Origin: an uncultured Nitrososphaerales archaeon
GTDB lineage: Archaea; Thermoproteota; Nitrososphaeria; Nitrososphaerales; Nitrosocaldaceae
Assembly: GCA_938030895.1 (NCBI GenBank)
Contig: CALHIV010000003.1
Span: 1-64,000 of the forward strand
Length of the DNA: 64,000 nt
Reading direction: 5' to 3'
The notes beneath the pieces are model-generated. The model was given only the letters and a program-made list of their open reading frames with translations. It ran no database searches and had not been told where the DNA came from. Shown here piece after piece: positions 8,587 through 17,644 of the stretch; positions within the stretch are counted from its first letter, which is position 1; the number at the start of each line of letters is the position of its first letter. Made by a program: the position numbers and the translations under genes.

Positions 8587-9168
8587 CTATTGTTCATCTA
8601 CTGCCTTCCTTCCCTCCCATCTCTTGAACATATCATGCTCTATCCCAAACTGATCCAAGACCTTGCCTACTATATGGTTTATAAGGTCATCCATACTCTT
8701 TGGTCTATGGTAGAATCCAGGCATGGCAGGGAGTATAACCACACCCAATCTAGCAAGTTTCAGCATATGCTCTATATGCACCGCAGTTAGAGGAGTCTCT
8801 CTAGGCACTAGCACTAACCTTCTAGACTCCTTCATTGCTACCATTGCTGCCCTTGCTATGAGAGTATCATCCAAGCCCAAGGATATACTTGCTAGGGTCT
8901 TCATGCTGCATGGGATGATTACAGTACCATCCAACTTGAATGACCCGCTGGATGGTCTTGCTGCTAGATCCTCATTACTGTATATGTGATCTGCTAGAGC
9001 CTTCACCTCATCTATACTGAAGTCAGTCTCAAGCCTTATACACTCTGCAGCCCATCTGCTCATTATAAGATGGGTCTCAACATTGAGAGCCTTCAATGCC
9101 TCAAGCAACTTTATCCCATATATTACGCCAGAGCCTCCACTCATACATACTAGTATGCGCATTGCCAT
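8587..9168 (-). CDS. ubiX: Flavin prenyltransferase UbiX
   Basis: A 193-residue flavoprotein of the UbiX/Pad family, which prenylates FMN for UbiD-type decarboxylases. Motifs: 'CMSGGSGVIYGIKLLEAL' (nucleotide/phosphate loop), 'DGTVIIPCSMKTLASISLG', 'RRLVLVPRETPLT' and 'GVVILPAMPGFYHRPKS', all in family order. No ubiD partner lies nearby. The last ~15 residues (EHDMFKRWEG...) are also typical of archaeal UbiX. Confidence 0.93.
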   Translation of the reverse strand: MAMRILVCMSGGSGVIYGIKLLEALKALNVETHLIMSRWAAECIRLETDFSIDEVKALADHIYSNEDLAARPSSGSFKLDGTVIIPCSMKTLASISLGLDDTLIARAAMVAMKESRRLVLVPRETPLTAVHIEHMLKLARLGVVILPAMPGFYHRPKSMDDLINHIVGKVLDQFGIEHDMFKRWEGRKAVDEQ

Positions 9169-9259
9169 GGTTATACTCTATATTCTCCTGTTTTATTCAT
9201 TTGCCCTTACTGGTCTAGAGCTAACCTTTATAATCTAGGTTAGGTAGCATGGATACGGT

Positions 9260-9610
9260 ATGGTATCGATGGATAAGGTAGAGGATGCTCTTGCTAGAGA
9301 GTTGATGATGAGTATGGATACTATCAAGGTATACACAATGCTCTTGAGGAAGGGTATGTTGAATGCTAGAGAGATTGCAGATGAACTTAATATGGATGAG
9401 GGTAAGGTTAAGGATGCATTGTCAGATCTTGTAAGGGATGGTGCGTGTATAGAGATCAATGGAAGATATGAGGCACTGAACCCTAGATTTGCAATAACAA
9501 ACATGTATAGAATGCTCTGCTTGAGGATGAATAGAGAGGTTAAGAGGAATGAGAGGATAGATGGGATAGCAAGCATACTTGAGAAGGTGTATAGCGATGC
9601 AAGGAGGTGA
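9260..9610 (+). CDS. Winged-helix transcriptional regulator (TrmB-like N-terminus)
   Basis: A 116-residue protein whose first ~75 residues form a helix-turn-helix: 'KVYTMLLRKGMLNAREIADE' then 'DEGKVKDALSDLVRDGACIE', and a wing ending 'YEALNPRFA', as in TrmB/ArsR-like archaeal regulators. The rest is a short helical tail, so it lacks the sugar-binding domain of full TrmB. It is first in a tight three-gene set with 9615-9998 and 9995-10399, which are candidate partners or targets. Confidence 0.7.
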   Translation: MVSMDKVEDALARELMMSMDTIKVYTMLLRKGMLNAREIADELNMDEGKVKDALSDLVRDGACIEINGRYEALNPRFAITNMYRMLCLRMNREVKRNERIDGIASILEKVYSDARR

Positions 9611-9614
9611 GACT

Positions 9615-9998
9615 ATGAGCAGTCAATGCATGCATAGCAATGTATACTATGGTGTTGTTAACATAAAGCATAGGAATAAGATAATTGGGGCAGTGGATGT
9701 GTGGAGATGTGTGAAGTGTAAGAGACTATTTGCTGAGGAGAAGAGGCTTGGTATACTAGATATATCATCGGAGGTAGGGATGCCTAGTATAAGGGATGAT
9801 GAGTCATGGTTTCTACTAACATGTAGATTAAGGTCTGAATGGGCACTTGTGAAGGTTACGAGAGATGGTTCATCTATAATAGAGCATGAGTGTGTAGATG
9901 GCAAGGTGAAGTTACAGGTAAGAGATTTTAAGATAGATGACAATCATAGACTCTTTACGATAAGTGATCTGATAAATAAGGAGGTTGAGTTGGAATGA
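9615..9998 (+). CDS. Conserved-looking hypothetical protein with possible zinc knuckle
   Basis: 127 residues. The start at 9615 is chosen because AAGGAGGTGAG (9600-9610) sits just before it; an upstream in-frame start at 9579 would overlap the regulator. The N-terminal part has Cys/His residues (SQCMHSN...CVKCKRLF) that could bind zinc; the C-terminal half is beta-rich. No family recognised. Stop overlaps the next start by 4 bp (ATGA), so the two are probably co-translated. Confidence 0.6.
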   Translation: MSSQCMHSNVYYGVVNIKHRNKIIGAVDVWRCVKCKRLFAEEKRLGILDISSEVGMPSIRDDESWFLLTCRLRSEWALVKVTRDGSSIIEHECVDGKVKLQVRDFKIDDNHRLFTISDLINKEVELE

Positions 9999-10399
9999 AT
10001 CTTGTGGGCGATGATAATAATGATAGTAGTAGCAATAGTAGTAGCAATAGCAATAGCAATAGTGGTATCGATAACAGTGATAAGAGAAGAGATGATAGAA
10101 GAACCAGAGATGGATATGGATATGATAGATACGATGATCTGAAGGTTTATGTTACAAATCTATATGCAAGCGATATAACGAGTAGGTTGAATGGCTACTT
10201 CGTCCTAAATGGAGCGAGGGTAAGGTTTAGAAGTATAGCATTTGGGAGGATAGGAGGACATAACATACATGTTAAGATAAGCAAGAGATCAGAAGAAGTG
10301 CTGAAGAGGATGGGCTATGATCCAGAGCATGTGTTGGTAGCGGTACAGATGAAGATGATTGAGGGCGATGTTATAATAGAGGCTAAGATGAAAGAGTAA
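9995..10399 (+). CDS. Hypothetical protein with Asn/Ser repeat N-terminus
   Basis: 134 residues. Residues ~7-30 are an Asn/Ser/Asp run coded by AGTAGCAAT-type repeats, followed by an Arg/Asp-rich linker and a compact domain from about residue 46 (KVYVTNLYASDITSRL... to the end) rich in beta strands with basic residues. The real folded unit is probably this ~85-residue C-terminal part. No known family recognised. Coupled to 9615-9998 by an ATGA overlap. Confidence 0.6.
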   Translation: MNLVGDDNNDSSSNSSSNSNSNSGIDNSDKRRDDRRTRDGYGYDRYDDLKVYVTNLYASDITSRLNGYFVLNGARVRFRSIAFGRIGGHNIHVKISKRSEEVLKRMGYDPEHVLVAVQMKMIEGDVIIEAKMKE

Positions 10400-10539
10400 G
10401 TTAACCAATCTTCTATCCTTTACTATCTCTTCGATACACTTTATAGAGCTTATAGCATCATCTACTAGAATATAAGGAGAGTGATTGGTTCCATAACTGG
10501 CCCTCTATAGTTACTTATACTTGTAGCTAACTCCTGCTG
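10400..10539. other. Spacer before the transporter pseudogene
   Basis: No gene seen. It may contain the eroded 5' end of the transporter whose recognisable part begins at about 10540. Confidence 0.4.
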
Positions 10540-11740
10540 GTCTATCGGAAGACGGTAAGATAGTGTTAGCGATAGCATCATGGACGATAATCTGGTGGAT
10601 GACAGGCCATATCGGTTTATGCTACAGCATTGCTACCATTGGTATTATTGCCTATGATGTATATTACCACTGACAAGTGTTGCATGAGTATATGCATAGA
10701 ATAGTACTCCTCCTTGGTATGTTCTTGATAGCAATAAGCATAGAGAAATCAGGTCTATATAAGAAGATAACACTACTACTTATCACTGTATTGGTTACTG
10801 CAGAGACGTATAGTTTGGGGTTAATGATATCCACTGTACCCTCCATGATTGTCCTCAGTACAACTGTAGTACTTGTAATGCTCTCTATAGCACAGGTAAT
10901 AACCAATGTTATAGCAAGGTCTAATCAGGTTATTCAAGATAGAAGATTCACACTAGAACTCATCTTAGGGATAGCATATGCATCATCAAAGGAAGTATTG
11001 CTACTTTGGTTGGTACACCACCTAACCTGATCTTTGCTAGTACTGTTATGGAGACATTTGGTTATACAATATCTTTTGCGTAGTCAGCCCTCGTTGCACG
11101 CCATCATTCACAATGCTTGCCATAACTAGCTTTATACTTACTAAAGGGTTAGACGATACTGCTCAAATTCTTATAAAGGAGATACTAAGAATAGATATTA
11201 AGGATATTAGATTGACTGGAATGCAAATTATAGTCTACTATAAGCGTACTTACTCTTATGTTTACTTTATATGGTCACCTGAATCCTCTATGATAACCAA
11301 CTCAATAGCGATGGCTGGAGGAATATTACTCTTTGTTATCCCATATGGTAAAAGGGAGCGAATACTTGGTTGAAAGGAAAGGATCATTGGTGTACTCTTC
11401 CTTCTTGGAGTTGTCTTGTATCATCTCTCTCATTCATGAACACTGGCTTAGCATTATGGTTAGCAGAGGTACTCATTCGTAAATATATTTACGTACTTGT
11501 TGGTTATAGCCCTGCTAGCAACATTAATAATGTTTGTTTCAAATATAAAGCCAAATACTGTAACTACAGCAGTGTTTCTCTCAGCAGTAGCTAATATGGC
11601 CATCTTGGCCCTCTCTACCAATACTCTTTGTAACAGTAGCATCATTTGCATTCTTATTTATTGCCTATGTGTACACCACTAATGCTTTGGTGTGTGAAAT
11701 GGACAAGATAAGTACGTACGAGATGTTCAGAAATGGGTAA
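10540..11740 (+). pseudogene. Decayed SLC13/DASS-family sodium/anion symporter
   Basis: Fragments in all three plus frames, in the right order, match a DASS (divalent anion:Na+ symporter) protein: 'LAIASWTIIWWMTGHIG' (N-terminal 'WWITEAIP' region), 'LLLGMFLIAISIEKSGLYK', 'LELILGIAYASS' continuing in another frame as 'TLVGTPPNLIFASTVMETFG', 'GVLFLLGVVL', 'NTGLALWLAEVLI', 'SNIKPNTVTTAVFLSAVANM' and 'VASFAFLFIAYVYTTNALV'. Several frameshifts and stops prevent a product. The last membrane segment is missing and the remnant runs directly into a second pseudogene. Confidence 0.78.
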
Positions 11741-12349
11741 CAGCTGTTAACGTACTTGCAGCAGAGCATCTTATATTTGATAGTACAAGGATGAAGATAG
11801 AGCCAAAGAATATACTTGCAAGTACCGTAGCATCACATACGGTTTCCCATGGGTAGAGGTTGAGGAAGGGGTATTTACATGGGATGGGGCATTGATGAGC
11901 AACACTCCTTACGGGAAGTACTTGTATCATCTCCAAAGAATGACAGAGGTCTACATAGTAGAGAACTACCCACAGGTAGGAGTGATCTTCACAATCCGAT
12001 CGAGTTGATAGATATTTTAGGGATATAACGTTTAGTGACAAGACGTCCCATGATATAGAGGTCTCTAACAGGTTCACATACCTTACCTTATCGATCTAGT
12101 AGAGTTCTTGTATAGAGTGGTAAGGGATCATGATGATATCCCTCCTACTATAAGAGGCCTACAAAGATCTAATAGAGAATAATGGCCTGAGGTATTAGCA
12201 GTATACAAGATCAGAGGAGGGAGTTAGATACACTTGATACACTTTACCTACTCAAGAAGCAGATTTTTCAAAGATGGTTAAAGAACTAATAAAGCGAAGG
12301 GAGGAGTTGGCATATCAGCAACTAAGGGTTGTTAACCAACAACAATAAT
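11729..12349 (+). pseudogene. Decayed patatin-like phospholipase (DUF3734 type)
   Basis: Only the 3' part is present. Across frames one reads 'AVNVLAAEHLIFDSTRMKIE', 'PKNILAS', 'FPWVEVEEGVFTWDGALMSN' (the 'WDGG..SNTP' region that carries the patatin catalytic Asp), 'DREVYIVENYPQVGV', 'YRDITFSDKTSHDIEVSNR' and a helical C-terminus. This order fits patatin-like proteins with a DUF3734 C-terminal domain. The nucleophile-elbow half (GxSxG) is absent. It abuts the transporter remnant, as expected for a deletion joining two dead genes. Confidence 0.65.
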
Positions 12350-12387
12350 TTTTATGATAAGATCATAAGATCATGTATAGATTAGGA

Positions 12388-13224
12388 TCAGAGCTTAGCA
12401 TCCTTTAGAGCATCTTTGCATGCGCAGTTAATCCTCTCCTCTGGTATCTTAGATATAACCTCTCTCAGCAGTCTCTTCACGTTTATAGAGTTCTTCTTTA
12501 ACGTATCTATAACCTCCTGTGTGCTTACTGGCTTCTCAGCCCATACATCGTAATCTGTTACAGTTGCTATGCTAACGTAGCATATCTCCATCTCTCTAGC
12601 AAGGATACATTCAGGCACTAGAGTCATCCCTATTATATCTGCGCCCATCATATCCCTGAAGAATAGCGACTCTGCCCTCGTTGAGTACCTAGGCCCTTCA
12701 ACGCATATGTACGTACCTCGCTCATGGACCCTTAGGTTTAGGCTCTTGCACTGCTCTATAACAATGCTCCTAAGTTCAGGACAGAATGGGTCTGCCAAAG
12801 ATACATGGCATACCTCTCCTCCATCGTAGAATGTGTACTCCCTCCTCTTTGTAAAGTCTATGAACTGATCTGGCACAACTATATCCCCAGGCCTCATCTC
12901 AACCCTCATGCTTCCAACTGCTGCTGGAGCGATTATCCTCTTCACGCCTAGATGCTTCAACGCCCATATGTTTGCTCTAGCGGGTATTCTATGAGGGGGT
13001 ATCCTATGCTCTTTGCCATGCCTAGGGAGGAATGCTATACCCTTGCCTGAGTATCTACCTACAGTGATAAGGTCTGATGTATCGCCATATGGGGTGTAGA
13101 CCTTGACCTCTTTAGCATCCTCGAGCATCTCTACATCATAGACTCCAGTCCCTCCGATTATTGCTATTGTTATCGGCACATCTGTACCAACATCAGCACC
13201 ACGAGTATTCATGCTACTCATCAT
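12388..13224 (-). CDS. mtnP: 5'-methylthioadenosine phosphorylase (MTAP)
   Basis: PNP-fold enzyme that splits methylthioadenosine to adenine and methylthioribose-1-phosphate. Motifs: 'IAIIGGTGVYDVE', 'FLPRHGKEHRIPPHRIP' (phosphate and substrate site), 'GSMRVEMRPGDIVVPDQFID' and 'EGPRYSTRAE', plus 'ADIIGMTLVPECILAREMEI'. Start at the ATGATG (13224/13221) preceded by GGTGGT, overlapping the apt stop. Released adenine would be salvaged by the upstream apt, so the two genes form a working pair. Confidence 0.95.
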   Translation of the reverse strand: MMSSMNTRGADVGTDVPITIAIIGGTGVYDVEMLEDAKEVKVYTPYGDTSDLITVGRYSGKGIAFLPRHGKEHRIPPHRIPARANIWALKHLGVKRIIAPAAVGSMRVEMRPGDIVVPDQFIDFTKRREYTFYDGGEVCHVSLADPFCPELRSIVIEQCKSLNLRVHERGTYICVEGPRYSTRAESLFFRDMMGADIIGMTLVPECILAREMEICYVSIATVTDYDVWAEKPVSTQEVIDTLKKNSINVKRLLREVISKIPEERINCACKDALKDAKL

Positions 13225-13732
13225 ACACCACCAATGAGTATACATCGTAACCTTTGAGTAACTCCCTACCCCTCAACCTTGCAAGTTCTATTATGAATGC
13301 GAATCCAGCAACCTTTGCATCAAGTCCTTCCACAAGTCTTGCAGCAGCTGCTGCAGTACCACCAGTTGCTATGAGGTCATCTGCTATGAGCACTTTATCA
13401 CCAGCAGATATCGCATCCTCCTGTATCTCCATAGTTGCCTTGCCGTACTCTATAGTGTATGCTATGCTCCTCGTCCTTCCCGGGAGTTTACCCTGCTTCC
13501 TTATCATTACCATGCCGCATCCAAACCTCATCGCTAACGCACATGCTACTATGAACCCCCTAGACTCTATGCCCGCTATAACATTTATGCCTCTATCCTT
13601 GAAGTGCTCATAGAATAGATCAACTATGTAGTTCAATGCATCGATCCTCCTCAGCAATGGGCTTATATCCCTGAAGAGTACCCCTTTCTCTGGGAAGTCT
13701 GGGAACTCCCTTATCATAGATTTGAGGTTCAC
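13214..13732 (-). CDS. apt: Adenine phosphoribosyltransferase
   Basis: 172 residues, normal for APT. It makes AMP from adenine and PRPP. The PRPP loop is 'VLIADDLIATGGTAAAAARL' (about 117-136) and the N-terminal 'IREFPDFPEKGVLFRDISPL' is diagnostic. The flexible loop 'IRKQGKLPG' is present. The gene overlaps mtnP in an ATGATGAGTAG junction, giving an operon for methylthioadenosine and adenine recycling. Confidence 0.95.
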   Translation of the reverse strand: MNLKSMIREFPDFPEKGVLFRDISPLLRRIDALNYIVDLFYEHFKDRGINVIAGIESRGFIVACALAMRFGCGMVMIRKQGKLPGRTRSIAYTIEYGKATMEIQEDAISAGDKVLIADDLIATGGTAAAAARLVEGLDAKVAGFAFIIELARLRGRELLKGYDVYSLVVYDE

Positions 13733-13830
13733 GTCCTACCTCTAGAGGCAAGGATAATTAACCTTTTCCTATGTTAATGGATATGCTACACTCTCGCTTC
13801 AGATCTAGACATGCTTGTATGCAATGAAGG

Positions 13831-13915
13831 TGCGGGGGGTGGGATTTGAACCCACGAACCCCTACGGGACGAGGTTCTAAGCCTCGCGCCTTTGACCAGG
13901 CTAGGCAACCCCCGC
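13831..13915 (-). tRNA. tRNA-Leu (anticodon UAG)
   Basis: On the minus strand an 85-nt cloverleaf folds with acceptor GCGGGGG/CCCCCGC plus discriminator A, an anticodon stem-loop with loop CTTAGAA (anticodon TAG), an extended variable arm (CCCGTAGGGG region) as in class II tRNAs, and a T-loop GTTCAAATC. No intron and no encoded CCA are seen. Confidence 0.95.
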
Positions 13916-14198
13916 AGTACTCGATTGATCCTGCTTGCGAGAGATATTTTTGTTTATGCTTATGCTCATTAATACATAAGGATGTAATGCGATACAATAT
14001 AATATAATACAATAATAACGGATTAAAACAGGATTGGAAAGAAAAGAAAGATGCCTGTACACCTTTTAATACTGTACGACAGCAATCATATACAGCAATA
14101 ATACATATACTTCCTAGCATAGTATGCTCAGTTCAATCGTTAGATTGGATCATCATCAAGAATGATAAGAAGATATATGCAACTATCGCTCTGCTATG
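13916..14198. other. Intergenic AT-rich spacer
   Basis: No gene is supported. The stretch includes A/T-rich sequence that should hold the tRNA-Leu promoter and the region downstream of the SDR gene. Confidence 0.4.
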
Positions 14199-14957
14199 CT
14201 ATGATATGCTTAACCCACCATCGACTATCAACATGGTTCCAGTTACCCATCTTGCACTATCAGATGCAAGGTAAAGTATCGCATTCGCAACATCCTCAGG
14301 TTCACCTATGCGCCCTAATGGTTGTAACTTGCTCAACCCCTCTCTAGTCTCTGTATCCTCAAGGTAAGGTTCTAGGAACTTGCTCCTAATCGTACCAGGG
14401 CAGACGCAGTTGCATCTTATGTTGTATTGAGCATACTCTAGAGCTATACTCTTTGTGAACATTATCACCCCTGCCTTAACCGCATTATACACCGAGAGAG
14501 GTATCCTATACGCCTTTATCCCAGCAACACTCGATATGTTTATTATACACCCATCCTTCTGATCCATCATCACCGGAATCACAGCTCTAGTCATCCTTAG
14601 AGTACTGATTAGGTTTATGTTTATTAATGCATCCCAATCCTCATCGTGCATCATATGGAATTGTGTAGGATCGTTTATGTAACCAACGTTATTAACAAGT
14701 ATATCTACCCTATCGTACTTCTTCAGTACAGTATTAACCGCTGCCTGTACATCACCCTCTTGGGTTACATCTGCCTTTATAAGCAATGTATCTCCCTCTA
14801 TGCTGGATGCTACTACCCTAAGCCTATCCAGATCTCTAGCAAGCATTGCAACCTTTGCACCATGCTTTGCTAGCATCTTGGCCGTTGCCTCCCCTATGCC
14901 TCTGCTAGCACCGGTTACCACTGCAACCTTATCCTTCAGTATCATACACTTACTCAT
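14199..14957 (-). CDS. Short-chain dehydrogenase/reductase (SDR)
   Basis: Classical SDR of about 252 residues. 'VAVVTGASRGIGEATAKMLA' is the NAD(P) Gly motif, 'LVNNVGYIND' the NNAG-type motif, the catalytic Ser is in 'IINISSVAG', and Y/K lie in 'VYNAVKAG'; 'CVCPGTIRS' and 'MLIVDGGLSI' close the fold. Arg after TGAS favours NADP. ATG at 14957 (after GTGAGGGG) is preferred to an upstream GTG. Substrate unknown; it resembles 3-oxoacyl-ACP reductase and sugar-dehydrogenase members. Confidence 0.9.
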   Translation of the reverse strand: MSKCMILKDKVAVVTGASRGIGEATAKMLAKHGAKVAMLARDLDRLRVVASSIEGDTLLIKADVTQEGDVQAAVNTVLKKYDRVDILVNNVGYINDPTQFHMMHDEDWDALININLISTLRMTRAVIPVMMDQKDGCIINISSVAGIKAYRIPLSVYNAVKAGVIMFTKSIALEYAQYNIRCNCVCPGTIRSKFLEPYLEDTETREGLSKLQPLGRIGEPEDVANAILYLASDSARWVTGTMLIVDGGLSIS

Positions 14958-15046
14958 TCCCCTCACCCTATTATATAAAGAGTTTGCCTCTCCACTTTAC
15001 AAAAATAAATATATTTATCTGTAGGTGGTAGGAGAACTACATAGAG

Positions 15047-16450
15047 ATGAGTGTGCAAAGATTATTTGGTACTAACGGGGTTAGAGGTGTATTTGGTAAG
15101 GATCTTACACTAGATCTAGCACTAAGATTATCATATGCACTTGCAACATACTACAGGGAAGGCCCATTACTTCTTGCCTATGATGGGAGATACTCAAGCC
15201 CACTTATAGCTGATGTTATCAAGGCTGGGCTGAATGCAATGGGTATAGATGTTCATGATGCTGGACTGGTACCTACACCATGCCTCCAGTACTGTACCAG
15301 AAGGCTTGGATATAGAGGGGGAGTGATGATAACCGCATCCCATAACCCTCCAGAGTACAATGGCATTAAGGTCATGGCCAGTGATGGTGTAGAGATCCCT
15401 AGAGAGGATGAGTTGAGGATAGAGGAGGTCTACTTCTCAAATAGGTTCATGGAGAGTAGGGGTATAGGTATCGATAAGAGGCTTGGTGATGCTGTTGGTA
15501 TCTACCTGCAAGGTATAATCTCACTCGTAGATATAGATAGGATAAGGAGTAAGGGTATGAAGGTTGTTGTAGATCTAGGCAATGGTGCACAAGCTGTTGC
15601 TGTACCTAGAATGCTAGAGATGCTAGGCTGCAAGGTTGTAACCCTGAATGAGCGCATAGACGGTTCATTCCCAGGTAGAGGATCAGAGCCTACAATCGAT
15701 AACCTTGGAGATCTTGCTACAAAGGTTAGGGAGAGTAACGCAGATCTTGGTGTAGCGTATGATGGTGATGGAGACAGGAGCATATTCTGTGATGAAGAGG
15801 GCAATGTATACACTGGGGATAGGAGTGGTGCATTACTGGTTGAGCAGGTACTTACAAAGGAGGTGCAGAGTGGGAGTGGGAGTAGGAATGGGAATGGGAA
15901 TGGGAGTAGGAGTGGGAGTAGAGAGTTGAAGGTAGTAACACCAGTGAACTCATCCATGCTGATAGATATAGTTGCAGCAAGATACGGTGCCAAAGTAATA
16001 AAGACAAAGGTAGGGAGTGTTGAGGTCTCAAGGGAGATGGTTAGAGCATCAGCACTGGTAGGGCTAGAGGAGAACGGAGGTTTCATGTACTCCAAGCATA
16101 TACCCGTTAGGGATGGGGCCATGAGTACAGCACTTATGCTTGAGGCACTTGCATCTAGAGGCGAGCCTCTCTCTAAGATAATGAGTGGTTACAAGAGGTT
16201 CTACCAGTACAAGACAAAGTTCCCATGCAGTAGAGAGCAGGCATCTAGGGTTATAGATGCCCTGAAGGGTAGATCATTGAGGGTAGAGAGCATAGATGGG
16301 GTTAAGATATGGGTAGATGATGAGTCATGGGTAATGGTTAGGCAGAGCGGTACAGAGCCTATAATCCGTCTCTATGCTGAGTCAAGCGATGAGCAGAGGT
16401 TAAGATCGATGGTAGATTCCTATACAGAACTGATAAGATCTCTACTATGA
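15047..16450 (+). CDS. glmM: Phosphoglucosamine mutase / phosphomannomutase family
   Basis: Alpha-D-phosphohexomutase, 467 residues. 'LFGTNGVRGVFG' begins the protein, the phosphoserine loop is 'MITASHNPPEYNGIK' (about 95-109), the Mg loop 'YDGDGDRSIF' (about 240), the sugar loop 'GLEENGGFMY' and the phosphate-binding 'RQSGTEPIIRLYAE' near the C-terminus. Residues ~278-294 are a Ser/Gly/Asn/Arg run coded by GGGAGT/GGGAAT hexamers inserted in a surface loop. It should supply GlcN-1-P or Man-1-P for glycans. Confidence 0.93.
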   Translation: MSVQRLFGTNGVRGVFGKDLTLDLALRLSYALATYYREGPLLLAYDGRYSSPLIADVIKAGLNAMGIDVHDAGLVPTPCLQYCTRRLGYRGGVMITASHNPPEYNGIKVMASDGVEIPREDELRIEEVYFSNRFMESRGIGIDKRLGDAVGIYLQGIISLVDIDRIRSKGMKVVVDLGNGAQAVAVPRMLEMLGCKVVTLNERIDGSFPGRGSEPTIDNLGDLATKVRESNADLGVAYDGDGDRSIFCDEEGNVYTGDRSGALLVEQVLTKEVQSGSGSRNGNGNGSRSGSRELKVVTPVNSSMLIDIVAARYGAKVIKTKVGSVEVSREMVRASALVGLEENGGFMYSKHIPVRDGAMSTALMLEALASRGEPLSKIMSGYKRFYQYKTKFPCSREQASRVIDALKGRSLRVESIDGVKIWVDDESWVMVRQSGTEPIIRLYAESSDEQRLRSMVDSYTELIRSLL

Positions 16451-16543
16451 AAGGTATAATAAATAGAATAAATATAAAGTCTACCTAATAATAACCATTT
16501 AGTGATAGAAATAAAAATAGAAGTATCTAACCATACCTGACCT

Positions 16544-17122
16544 TCATTTGCTTATCTTCGTAGACTTCATTGCATTCCTGTACGTTACAATGAACCCAAT
16601 CCCGCCAGCTATTACCCCTATTACAAGTACTATTATGAATACTGCTATAGGAACTACAAGGGGAGCAAGTACCTCATGGGCCTCTGCTGCTGTTAACCCT
16701 AGCCCTCCAACGTTCACAGGGAGCATAGCCTTTGCACCCTCGTAACCCCCATACATCATTAGCCATGTTGCTCCTACAATACCAATATTCATCATCATGA
16801 GATGTGCCCATGCAAGGTAACTTGCAATGCCTCTATACGCTACTATTAATGTATGCTCTAGATAATGGTAGAAGAGTGCTGATACCGCTACACCTATAAC
16901 ACCAACAGCAATATACATGATATAGCCCATTGTGAACCACATCCCTGCACTACCAAATGCTATAACCCTTGATACCTCAGGCTTAACATACATCTGCCCT
17001 ACTACAATAGATGATGTTAGTATGGTAACTAGTAGCCCTTGCACTATCGCCGCTACCATGAACCTCTTACTCCATACACCAGACTCAATATTGCTACCCA
17101 TCATACTATACTCACCATTCAT
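16544..17122 (-). CDS. Multi-span membrane protein, possibly oxidase-subunit related
   Basis: About 192 residues with five predicted helices (residues about 20-42, 55-80, 88-105, 110-130, 155-180). 'LFYHYLEH' and 'YLAWAHLMMMNIGIVGA' resemble histidine-bearing helices of heme-copper oxidase/NorB-type proteins, but the protein is far too short for subunit I. Start at ATG 17122 is chosen over an upstream 28-residue extension that lacks a good context. Similar short proteins occur in Nitrososphaerota. Function not established. Confidence 0.6.
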   Translation of the reverse strand: MNGEYSMMGSNIESGVWSKRFMVAAIVQGLLVTILTSSIVVGQMYVKPEVSRVIAFGSAGMWFTMGYIMYIAVGVIGVAVSALFYHYLEHTLIVAYRGIASYLAWAHLMMMNIGIVGATWLMMYGGYEGAKAMLPVNVGGLGLTAAEAHEVLAPLVVPIAVFIIVLVIGVIAGGIGFIVTYRNAMKSTKISK

Positions 17123-17205
17123 ATTATTGGTAGAACGTAATTTAATTGACTTGCAGATTCTCAGCAGTAAGAATGGCAATCGTGCGTATATTTTGTATAA
17201 CAACA

Positions 17206-17216
17206 TTTTTAAAAGG
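17206..17216 (+). promoter_or_regulatory. TATA box of ribosomal protein L7Ae operon
   Basis: TTTTTAAAAGG lies about 42-52 bp before the L7Ae ATG, leaving room for a short leader with the ribosome-binding GGGTGAT at about 17244-17250. Confidence 0.5.
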
Positions 17217-17257
17217 CTCTAGTAATGCTATCTTGATGATCCCGATGGGTGATCTAT

Positions 17258-17635
17258 ATGAGTAGGAGCAAACCATACTATGTGAAGTTTGAGATACCAA
17301 AGGAGATGGTTAACCTGATATATGAGGCTGTCAGGATAGCAAGGCAGACAGGCAATGTAAAGAAGGGTACAAATGAAGTAACTAAAGCAATAGAGAGGGG
17401 TAATGCAAAGTTGGTTATAATAGCAGAGGATGTAGAACCTCCAGAGGTCGTTGCCCACCTACCCATACTATGTGATGAGAGGAGTACACCTTACGTATAT
17501 GTTCCAAGCAAGAAGCAGTTGGGTGAAGCACTTGGCATAGATGTGCAGGCAGCTGCAGCATGTATAACCGATGCTGGAGATGCTAAACAGCCTATAGAGC
17601 AGATAATCAATACAGTTAAGAGTATGAAGAGGTAG
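17258..17635 (+). CDS. rpl7ae: Ribosomal protein L7Ae (K-turn-binding protein)
   Basis: 125 residues. Binds kink-turns in 23S rRNA, box C/D and H/ACA guide RNAs and RNase P RNA. 'GNVKKGTNEVTKAIERGNAK' is the RNA-recognition helix region; 'LVIIAEDVEPPEVVAHLPIL' and 'YVYVPSKKQLGEALG' are invariant family blocks. The ATG at 17258 follows GGGTGAT; a GTG three codons upstream is less likely. First gene of the L7Ae-S28e-L24e-NDK-aIF5B run, an order found widely in archaea. Confidence 0.96.
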   Translation: MSRSKPYYVKFEIPKEMVNLIYEAVRIARQTGNVKKGTNEVTKAIERGNAKLVIIAEDVEPPEVVAHLPILCDERSTPYVYVPSKKQLGEALGIDVQAAAACITDAGDAKQPIEQIINTVKSMKR

Positions 17636-17644
17636 AGTTGGTCC

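Noticed and set aside
10677-11030. 117-residue membrane protein as a separate gene
   Set aside because: Its sequence is one segment of the DASS transporter remnant, continued in other frames before and after.
11727-12077. Minus-strand 116-codon frame
   Set aside because: Antisense to the patatin-like remnant; no family resemblance and no promoter.
13831-13915. tRNA-Leu intron
   Set aside because: The extra bases form the normal class II variable arm; the anticodon loop is seven bases long.
15502-16122. 206-codon open frame antisense to the phosphohexomutase
   Set aside because: Fully inside a conserved gene, low-complexity Pro/Leu/Ser product, no start context.
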